Shown here piece after piece: positions 22,096 to 29,012 of a stretch of DNA of 64,000 nucleotides; position 1 is the stretch's first letter, and each line of letters opens with the position of its first letter. A model generated the notes under the pieces. It did no database searches and was not told where the DNA came from. It saw only the letters and a list, made by a program, of their open reading frames with translations. The translations under genes were made by a program, and so were the position numbers. Source of the stretch: Bordetella ansorpii (lineage in GTDB: Bacteria; Pseudomonadota; Gammaproteobacteria; Burkholderiales; Burkholderiaceae_B); NCBI RefSeq assembly GCF_900078705.1, contig NZ_FKIF01000001.1, positions 434,001 to 498,000 of the forward strand, in the 5' to 3' direction.

Positions 22096-22138
22096 CTGAG
22101 GCTTGTCGAGGCGTGAAGCCGCCAGCGGCGGCCAGCGA

Positions 22139-22465
22139 TTAGAACGGGAGCTTCATGCCGGGGGGCATGGGCATGCCGGCGGTGACGCCCGCCATCTTTT
22201 CCTGCGACGTGGCTTCGGCCTTGCGCAGCGCATCGTTGAACGCGGCCGCCACGAGGTCCTCGATCATGTCCTTGTCGTCGCCGAACAGGCTGGGATCGAT
22301 GACCACGCGCTTGACATCGTTGCGGCAGGTCATGGTCACCTTGACCAGGCCCCCGCCCGAGGCGCCTTCGACCAGGATCTCGGCCAGGGCGTCCTGGGCC
22401 TTCTTCATGTTTTCCTGCATCTGCTGCGCTTGGCGCATCAGGCCGGCCAGTTGATTCTTCATCAT
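22139..22465 (-). CDS. ybaB: YbaB/EbfC family nucleoid-associated protein
   Basis: A 108-residue small DNA-binding protein of the YbaB/EbfC family. The opening [20 protein letters not shown] is the conserved first helix, and the centre ([21 protein letters not shown]) is the conserved beta strand region. The C-terminus ends in a Met/Pro/Gly-rich tail. It binds DNA as a dimer and affects nucleoid organisation. It sits between dnaX and recR, 48 bases after dnaX, as in most proteobacteria. Confidence 0.96.
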   Translation of the reverse strand: MMKNQLAGLMRQAQQMQENMKKAQDALAEILVEGASGGGLVKVTMTCRNDVKRVVIDPSLFGDDKDMIEDLVAAAFNDALRKAEATSQEKMAGVTAGMPMPPGMKLPF

Positions 22466-22513
22466 GATCTGTCTTCCTTGAGGGAGGGAACGGTTCGTGG
22501 GAGCCGCGGCGCG

Positions 22514-24814
22514 TCAGTGCACCGGCGGCGTGTCGGAGGGGCGCACCGAATTGGGCACCACGTGCGCGCCGAAGCGCGAGATGAGCGCCTGCACGAAGGG
22601 ATCGGCCTGCACGGCTTCTTCGGCGGCCTGCTGGCGCGCGGCCCGTTCGATGCGGGCCACGGCGTGCGCCGTGCCGTCGCCGGTGGCGCCGACCTGGATC
22701 TCCAGGCGCAGGCCCTGCCCGAAATGTTCGCACAGCACCGTCTGCAGGCGCACGCGGCTTTCGCTTTCGGCCAGCGTGCGCACGGCCACGCGCAGCACGA
22801 CGGCGTCGCCCTGCACGCCGGCCCATTCGCTTTGCCTGGCCAGTTCGGCGGCCAGGCCGGTGACGGGCAGCCTGGCGGCCAGCTCGGGCCAGCCGTCGGC
22901 CGACATGTCGGTCAGGCGGGGCGCACGGGAGCCGCCCTCGCGCGGGGCGCGCCGGCGCACGGGCGCCGGACGGGCTTCGCGCGGTGCGGCGGGCGCGGCG
23001 CCGGGCGACAGCGTCTCGAACTCGTCGTCGGGGTCCGGCGTGAAGGCTTCGGCGTCGTAGGGGATGTCGTCGCCGTGCCAATCCGGGGGGCCATCGTCAT
23101 AGGGCGGCGGACCATCGTCCTGCGAGGCGGCATAGGCTTCGTCGGGAATGTCGAGGACGGGCGGTTCGGAGGACGAAGCCTTTGCGGCGGGGGCGGTGGC
23201 CTGGGCTGCCGTCGTGGCAGCTTCGGCGGACGGCATGTTCGTACCGCTGGTTGACGCGGCAGCAGAGGCTGGCTGCGGCATCGCGGATGGCTGCGCAGAA
23301 GCCGCGGCTTGCGCCTGCGATGCGGGCAGATCTTCCCAGGGCGGCACGTCTTGTGCGGACGGGGCCTGTACGGGCGTGGCGGCGGGAGCCGCTGCGCTGG
23401 CAGCCGTGCCGGACGCCGTGGCGGATGCACTGGCGATCGCCGCAGGCGGCGGCGCTATCGGGGCCGATGAAGCGGAGGCCGCCGAAGAGACCGCCGGGAC
23501 GGCGGCGTCTGTGGCGGCTGAAACAGAGGCCTCTGCGGAAACCGGGCTGGATGCCGGCGGCGCCACGGCCGCGGTTTGCGCTGCGGGCGGCGCCGCCGAC
23601 GCTTGCGGCGTAGAGGCCTGCAAAGCAGCCGCGGGGGCCGCGACCGGCGCGGATGGGGCAGCAGCAGCGACCGGTGCGGACACCGCCTGCGGCGTGGGCA
23701 TCGGCGTCTGCAGGGCCGTGGCCGGTCCCGCGTCGCCGTTGAGCGCCAGCATGCGCAGACAGGCCATCACGAAGCCGGCGTATTCGTCGGGCGACAGCGT
23801 GAGTTCGCCGCGGCTGTGCACGGCGACGGAATAGAACAGCTGCACCGCGTCGGGATGCAGCATGCCGCCCAGCCGCACGATGTCCTGGGTGAGCGGATCT
23901 TCGGCGGGCAAGGCGCCCGGCACGCGCTGGGCGATGGCGACCTTGGACAGCAGCACCGACAGATCGGCCAGCGCGCCCGCATACGACAGGCCGCGCGTGG
24001 ACAGTTCGTCGGCCACCGACAGCACGCCGGCGGCGTCGCCGCCGGCCAGCGCCTCCAGCAGGCGCACGAGATGGCGCTGGTCGATGGTGCCCAGCATGCC
24101 GCGCACGGCGTCTTCGGTGAGATTGCCGGCGCTGTAGGCGATGGCCTGGTCGGTCAGCGACAGCGCGTCGCGCATCGAACCGCCGGCGGCCTGCGCCACC
24201 AGGCGCAACGCGGGCACCTCGAAGGGGATGGTCTCCTGCCCCAGCACTTCCTGCAGGTGGCCGACGATGGACTCGGGCGGCATCTGCTTCAGGTTGAACT
24301 GCAGGCAGCGCGACAGCACCGTCACCGGAATCTTCTGAGGATCGGTGGTCGCCAGGATGAATTTGACGTGCGGCGGCGGCTCTTCCAGCGTCTTGAGCAT
24401 GGCGTTGAACGCGTGCCCGGTCAGCATGTGGACTTCGTCGATCATGTAGACCTTGAAACGCCCCGCGCCCGGCGCGTACACCGCCTGTTCGAGCAGTTGG
24501 GTCATTTCCTCGACGCCGCGGTTCGAGGCCGCGTCGAGTTCGAGGTAGTCGACGAACCGGCCGGCATCGATCTCGGTGCAGGCGCGGCAGTGGCCGCATG
24601 GCGTGGGCGTGATGCCGGTTTCGCAGTTCAGGGACTTGGCCAGGATGCGCGACAGCGTGGTCTTGCCGACCCCGCGCGTGCCGGTGAACAGCCAGGCGTG
24701 ATGCAGCCGCTGGGTTTGCAGCGCGTGCGTGAGGGCGCGCACCACGTGGTCCTGTCCCACCAGGGTCTCGAACGATCGCGGGCGCCACTTGCGGGCCAGT
24801 ACCAGATAAGTCAT
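22514..24814 (-). CDS. dnaX: DNA polymerase III subunits gamma/tau
   Basis: A 766-residue clamp-loader ATPase. The N-terminus has Walker A GTRGVGKTT, a zinc-binding Cys cluster, the DEVHML box and the sensor-1 region ATTDPQKIPVTVLSRC. AAA+ and collar domains fill about 1-370. Residues 385-610 are a very long Ala/Pro/Ser linker, followed by an acidic Pro/Asp segment and a tau C-terminal polymerase-binding domain. The start is at 24814 (MTYLVLARKWRPRSF); the frame upstream is non-homologous. I saw no A-rich slippery heptamer, so a short gamma form by the E. coli mechanism is not predicted. Confidence 0.96.
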   Translation of the reverse strand: MTYLVLARKWRPRSFETLVGQDHVVRALTHALQTQRLHHAWLFTGTRGVGKTTLSRILAKSLNCETGITPTPCGHCRACTEIDAGRFVDYLELDAASNRGVEEMTQLLEQAVYAPGAGRFKVYMIDEVHMLTGHAFNAMLKTLEEPPPHVKFILATTDPQKIPVTVLSRCLQFNLKQMPPESIVGHLQEVLGQETIPFEVPALRLVAQAAGGSMRDALSLTDQAIAYSAGNLTEDAVRGMLGTIDQRHLVRLLEALAGGDAAGVLSVADELSTRGLSYAGALADLSVLLSKVAIAQRVPGALPAEDPLTQDIVRLGGMLHPDAVQLFYSVAVHSRGELTLSPDEYAGFVMACLRMLALNGDAGPATALQTPMPTPQAVSAPVAAAAPSAPVAAPAAALQASTPQASAAPPAAQTAAVAPPASSPVSAEASVSAATDAAVPAVSSAASASSAPIAPPPAAIASASATASGTAASAAAPAATPVQAPSAQDVPPWEDLPASQAQAAASAQPSAMPQPASAAASTSGTNMPSAEAATTAAQATAPAAKASSSEPPVLDIPDEAYAASQDDGPPPYDDGPPDWHGDDIPYDAEAFTPDPDDEFETLSPGAAPAAPREARPAPVRRRAPREGGSRAPRLTDMSADGWPELAARLPVTGLAAELARQSEWAGVQGDAVVLRVAVRTLAESESRVRLQTVLCEHFGQGLRLEIQVGATGDGTAHAVARIERAARQQAAEEAVQADPFVQALISRFGAHVVPNSVRPSDTPPVH

Positions 24815-25033
24815 GGGCGGATTGTAGAACCAGTTATGCGCGCGTACACGGCGCGCTGATGCCGGAACCGCGACGATCGCTGCGGCGCGGGCGCGGTCGG
24901 ACGGCTGCGTCCTGGCCTGCCACGCCCAGATGGGGATGATCCGCCCGGCGGCAAGCCGGCCGCAAGACAAAAGGGGCACCGCGTCCAACGTGCGGCGGAT
25001 TCATCATGGAATCCCGCTACACGTTTTTCGCGG

Positions 25034-25149
25034 CGCCCCCTTTGGAGAAACCGGATGACGAGCCTGACTTCGGCACTGATCCTAAACGACTATGGCTGCT
25101 TCGTTCCCGACCTGACCAGGTTCACCGCCGAACCATGCGAAGGGGCCCG
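25034..25149 (-). ncRNA. ffs: Signal recognition particle RNA (4.5S RNA)
   Basis: Minus strand immediately upstream of dnaX, the usual place for ffs. The conserved apical domain is clear: GGTCAGGTCGGGAACGAAGC, the SRP core in which the tetraloop is flanked by the GGTCAG and GAAGCAGCC segments that bind Ffh. Flanking stems are TGAACC/GGATCA, TTCGGC/GCCGAA, and a terminal helix of GCCCCTT with AAGGGGGC. The ends are inferred from that terminal helix and could be off by several bases. The RNA works with Ffh to target membrane proteins. Confidence 0.88.
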
Positions 25150-25216
25150 TCGACATGAATTCTAGCAGAACGGGCTGGACGCCCGTTTCTGCGGCGAATT
25201 CATGTCGGCGGGCCCC
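25142..25216. repeat. 21-bp inverted repeat enclosing a second hairpin, upstream of the 4.5S RNA gene
   Basis: Arms at 25142-25162 and 25196-25216 are inverted complements with one mismatch; the inner 12 bases are perfect (CGACATGAATTC / GAATTCATGTCG). Between them an imperfect inner hairpin pairs AGAACGGGC with GCCCGTTTCT. The left arm covers the probable 4.5S promoter and 5' end, so the structure could be regulatory or a relic of a duplication. Confidence 0.75.
25159..25164 (-). promoter_or_regulatory. Probable -10 box for the 4.5S RNA gene
   Basis: TAGAAT on the minus strand, about ten bases before the inferred 5' end of the 4.5S RNA. The sequence at the expected -35 position is not a good match. 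Confidence 0.45.
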
Positions 25217-25327
25217 GAGGGGCCACTCTGTTGGGCCCCCGCCCCAGCCCTCCCCCCGAGGGGGAGGGAGCTTGATGGGAACCCCCTCCCCGGCCCTCCC
25301 CCCTTAGGGGGAGGGGGGTGGCGCATG

Positions 25328-25515
25328 GCGCCAGGGGCCAGCATTTGCTTTTTTTGGGGTGGGGTTTGCTTGCTTGCGCCAGGGGCTAGCGTTTGCTTTT
25401 TTTGGGGTGGGGTTTGCTTGCTTGCGCCTGGGGCTAGCGTTTGCTTTTTTTGGGATGGGGTTTGCTTGCTTGCGCCTGGGCTAGCGTTTGCTTTTTTTGG
25501 GGTGGGGTTTGCTTG
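25328..25515. repeat. 48-bp tandem repeat array, about 3.9 copies
   Basis: Units begin at 25328, 25376, 25424 and 25472, each starting GCGCC. Every unit carries GCTTTTTTTGGGG, then TGGGG (one copy has an A substitution in the G-run), then TTTGCTTGCTT. The last unit is one base shorter and is cut off after TTTGCTTG. The array lies just after the stop of the AddA-like gene. Because 48 is a multiple of three, reading frames stay open through it and give 16-residue periodic peptides, but I see no evidence that these are translated. Upstream, at 25245-25318, are two G/C-run hairpins of the form CCCTCCCCC...GGGGGAGGG. Confidence 0.9.
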
Positions 25516-25534
25516 ATGTCGGGGTCGCTTGGGA

Positions 25535-28500
25535 TCACAGGTCCAACCACAACTTCGCCCTCGGGAAGTACAGGGCGGCCCTCGCCTTTCTGCCATCCAG
25601 GGCGGTGACCTGGCGGCAGTAGCGTTCCAGTTGGTCGCCGTGGCGCTGGCGCATGCGTTCGGCGAAGACGGGCTCCGGCTCTCCGGGATGGGGGCGGCCC
25701 GTCTTGTAGTCGACGATCAGCCAGCCGTCTTCCGTGCTCAGCGCCAGGTCGATCACCGAGACCTTGCCGGTGGAGTCGATCAGGGGCCACTCGCGGCGGG
25801 CGCCGGATTGGGAGAGGAGCCACTGGCCACGGTCATGGGACAGGGTTGCGGTCAGGGTGTCCAGGACGGATAAGGCAGCGTCGGCAGCCAGGGGGGCCGG
25901 GACGCCGGCGCGGGTCAGTTGCCTGCGCAACAGCGGCAGGCGCGACTGCAGCGCGGCGACAGGCCAGGCGGACAGGCCGTCCTGGCCGATGCGGGCAAGC
26001 CAGGCATGCGCCAGGGTGCCGATGGCGGCGTCGTAGGCGGCTTCCAGTTGCCAGGCGGGATGGTCGGCGCCCTGGTTCCATTGGCGCGCGTCGGCGGCCG
26101 GCACGGCGAAGCCCGGATTGGCGGCGGTGCGGGGTTGGCCGGCCAGGCGCGCGACGCCCTCGTCCGCCAGGCGGCGCAGGGGACGGCCACGCACGGCGGT
26201 GGTGCCGGCCTCGGCGTCGTCCAGCGGCCTCCAATCCCGCGGCGGCTGCCTGCTGGCGTCGGGCAGCTTGTTCCACAGGCGCGCCAGCAGGCTGCTGGCC
26301 ATCGGCGGCTTGGATTGGCCCGAGGCCGGGTCCACGGCAACGTGGGCGACCAGGTGCAGGCGATGGCGCGCGCGGGTGGCGGCCACGTACAGCAGGCGAT
26401 CGGTCTCGTACGAGGCGCGGCGCTGCTCGCGCTGCATCAGGTAGCGCGAGATCGGGTCGGGCTCGCGCTCGGCGCGCGGCTTGGCCGGGCCGAACAGCAC
26501 GCGATCCTGGGTCTGCTCGAAGCTGACCAGCGGCGCGCGGTCGCCGCGCGGCGCCTTGTGCAGGCCGAACAGGATGACGGTGTCGAACTGCAGCCCCTTG
26601 GACTTGTGCATGGTCATGATCTCGACCACCCCGCCCCGCGCCTGGTCCGCCGGCGCGGCAGCGGCGTACAGGCGGGCCAGCGCGGCATCCAGCCTGGCCG
26701 GATCCAGGCCGCCATGCGGAGACAGCCGCTCCAGCAGCAGGAACAGGCTTTCCGCGTCCTCGGCCGCGCTGGCGTCGGCATACAGGGCCGGGCCGCCCAG
26801 GCGCCGCCACAGGGTCTCCAGCCAGGCGGCCAGCGGCAGGGCGCCGGCGCGGTTGGCCTGGTCCAGCAGGATGCCGGCCACGTGCCGCAGCCGGCGCAGC
26901 TCGGCCTCGGACAGCAGTTGCGCCGCGCGGCAGGGCTGAACCTGCGGCGCGTCGAACAGGCCCATCTGCGGCGCGCCGCAGGCAGGCGCCGGCGCGGCCT
27001 CTTCGCGCAGGGCGTTGGCCAGCAGCGTGGGCACCGGCGTCGCCAGGTCGTGGCCGAACAGGCCATGCAATGCGTCCAGCGTCAGCCCGCACCAGGGCGC
27101 GCGCAGCACGGACAGCCAGGCCAGGCGATCGGCCGGATGCGCCAGGGCGCGCACCAGTTGCACCAGATCGGACACCACCTCGCGCTGCGCCAGCGGCACC
27201 AGCTCGACCGCGCGGCAGGCGATGCCCTCTTGCGTCAGGCGGCGCACCAACTGGCCCAGATGGCCGCGCGCGCGTACCAGGATGGCCACGGGATGCTTGC
27301 TGCGCGGGTCGGCTTGCGCCAAGGCCTCGCGCACCAGTCGCAGCGCGATGCGTTCGGCCTCTTCCTCGGATTGCCCGGTCCCGGGCGCGCCGAACGCGCC
27401 ATGGAACCGCACCGCCTCCCCGTCCAGCGCATCGTTGAATGCCCGGGAATCGGTGTACGAGATGGCGCCCGCGGCCGCGTCGCTCTCGGCGGGCAGCAGC
27501 GTGCGGAAGACGTCGTTGACCCACTCGACCACGCCGGCCTGCGAACGGAAGTTGTCCGTCAGATGAAGGAAGTCCGGCTGGATTTCCCCTATGCCCACTT
27601 CCGCCGCCTGCAGAAACAGGCCCACCTCGGCCTTGCGGAAACGGTAGATGGACTGCATGGGGTCGCCCACCAGGAACAGCGTGCGGCCGTCGCCGGGTTG
27701 CCATCCCGCGGTCAGCGTGGACAGCAGGTGGTTCTGCGTGACGCTGGTGTCCTGGAACTCGTCGATCAGCAGATGGCGGATGGAGGCATCCAGCTTCAGC
27801 AGCAACTCTCCGGGATCGTCCGAGGTGCCCAACGCCATGGCGGCGCGCTGCGCGATCTCGATGAAATCGACCTCGCCCGTCTCGGCGAAACGCAGGTGCA
27901 ACTGCGCCACGGCCAGCTTCAGCGTCATCAGCTGCGCGCCCAGCACACGCCATTGTTCGTCGGTGAATTGCGCGGGCGGCACGGTGCGCAAGGCATCCAG
28001 CGCGCCGATCCAGCCGGCCGACGGATCGGCAGACTCCAGCCAATCGGTGAACGGCGCCTTGTGGTCGCATTTGGCCGGAAAGCCCAGGTTCTTGTTCACG
28101 CCGCGCGGGCTGCGCAGCTTGCCGTCCGCCGTCAGCAGCAGGTGCGCCAGCGCCTGCCAGGCATCGAGCATGCCGGCATCCGCACGAAGCTCGCCATCCC
28201 AGTCGCGCAGCGCGGCCAGGCGATGGTGCGGCCCCCCCTCGTCCAGGGCGGCGGCGGCCAGCCGCGCGGGGCCGCTCAGCGCCGCCTGCCAGCCTCGCGG
28301 CATGGCCTTCAAGGCGGCGTCCAGGTCTTCGGAAACGGCTTGCGCCAGGGCATCCTGCAGGGCCTCGCGATCGCTGCCGTGCAGCAGCAGCGGCAGCCAC
28401 TGGTCGCGCTGGCCCAGCATGCCGGCCAGGGCCTCGCGCGCGGCCAGCGTGTCCACGTCCAGGTGCGCCAGCAGGATGCGCACCGCCTCGAAATCCCCGG

Positions 28501-28984
28501 CCAGATCCAGCGTGGCGCGCGCGGCGGCGTCGTAGTGCGCGGCCGGGTCGTCGGCGATCTGCGGCATGCCGCCCAGTTCGGACAGCCACGGCATGCCGCG
28601 CACCAGGCCCGCGCAGAACGAGTCGATGGTGCGGATCGCCAGCCGCGCCGGATGGCGCAGCAGCTTCCAGCCCTTCTCCTCGTCGCGCGCCAGGGCGGCG
28701 CGGGCCAGCTCCCAACTGCGCCGGCCATGCCCGCTGTCGGGCGGCGGGGACAGGGCGTCGCGCAGCTTGCCCAGCACGCGCGCGTGCATCTCGGAGGCCG
28801 CCTTGCGCGTGAACGTGATGGCGACGATCTCCTCGGGCCGCTCGACAGTGGCCAGCAGCGCCAGGATGCGGTCGGTCAGCAGTTCGGTCTTGCCCGAGCC
28901 CGCGGGCGCCTGCACCAGGAAGGATTGCGTGGGATCCAGCGCGCGGGCGCGGGCCAGGTGATCGGAAGGCTGGCGCGGGCTCAT
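25535..28984 (-). CDS. UvrD/RecB-type helicase with C-terminal nuclease, AddA-like
   Basis: A 1149-residue protein. The N-terminus has Walker A APAGSGKTELL and motif Ia AITFTRKAASEM; HLLIDEFQDTS is motif II, LVGDPMQSIYRFRKAEVG motif III, and IMTMHKSKGLQFDTVILFG and YVAATRARHRL are motifs V and VI. The C-terminal PD-(D/E)XK nuclease is visible as VIDLALSTEDGWLIVDYKTG (about 1085-1105). This layout matches AddA, which with AddB resects double-strand breaks for RecA. It starts 28 bases after the neighbouring AddB-like gene. I leave the symbol blank because the partner belongs to an AddB-like rather than a clear AddB family. Confidence 0.9.
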   Translation of the reverse strand: MSPRQPSDHLARARALDPTQSFLVQAPAGSGKTELLTDRILALLATVERPEEIVAITFTRKAASEMHARVLGKLRDALSPPPDSGHGRRSWELARAALARDEEKGWKLLRHPARLAIRTIDSFCAGLVRGMPWLSELGGMPQIADDPAAHYDAAARATLDLAGDFEAVRILLAHLDVDTLAAREALAGMLGQRDQWLPLLLHGSDREALQDALAQAVSEDLDAALKAMPRGWQAALSGPARLAAAALDEGGPHHRLAALRDWDGELRADAGMLDAWQALAHLLLTADGKLRSPRGVNKNLGFPAKCDHKAPFTDWLESADPSAGWIGALDALRTVPPAQFTDEQWRVLGAQLMTLKLAVAQLHLRFAETGEVDFIEIAQRAAMALGTSDDPGELLLKLDASIRHLLIDEFQDTSVTQNHLLSTLTAGWQPGDGRTLFLVGDPMQSIYRFRKAEVGLFLQAAEVGIGEIQPDFLHLTDNFRSQAGVVEWVNDVFRTLLPAESDAAAGAISYTDSRAFNDALDGEAVRFHGAFGAPGTGQSEEEAERIALRLVREALAQADPRSKHPVAILVRARGHLGQLVRRLTQEGIACRAVELVPLAQREVVSDLVQLVRALAHPADRLAWLSVLRAPWCGLTLDALHGLFGHDLATPVPTLLANALREEAAPAPACGAPQMGLFDAPQVQPCRAAQLLSEAELRRLRHVAGILLDQANRAGALPLAAWLETLWRRLGGPALYADASAAEDAESLFLLLERLSPHGGLDPARLDAALARLYAAAAPADQARGGVVEIMTMHKSKGLQFDTVILFGLHKAPRGDRAPLVSFEQTQDRVLFGPAKPRAEREPDPISRYLMQREQRRASYETDRLLYVAATRARHRLHLVAHVAVDPASGQSKPPMASSLLARLWNKLPDASRQPPRDWRPLDDAEAGTTAVRGRPLRRLADEGVARLAGQPRTAANPGFAVPAADARQWNQGADHPAWQLEAAYDAAIGTLAHAWLARIGQDGLSAWPVAALQSRLPLLRRQLTRAGVPAPLAADAALSVLDTLTATLSHDRGQWLLSQSGARREWPLIDSTGKVSVIDLALSTEDGWLIVDYKTGRPHPGEPEPVFAERMRQRHGDQLERYCRQVTALDGRKARAALYFPRAKLWLDL

Positions 28985-29012
28985 CGGGGCGGCCTCCTTT
29001 GCGCGAGACGGG

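Noticed and set aside
22514-24814. Programmed frameshift in dnaX
   Set aside because: No A-rich slippery heptamer was found in the relevant part of the gene.
25328-25515. CRISPR-like array
   Set aside because: The repeats are directly adjacent with no unique spacers and no cas genes.
25162-25596. A minus-strand frame encoding 16-residue Lys/Gln/Pro repeats
   Set aside because: It comes from the tandem repeat being a multiple of three and overlaps the end of the AddA-like gene; no ribosome site.
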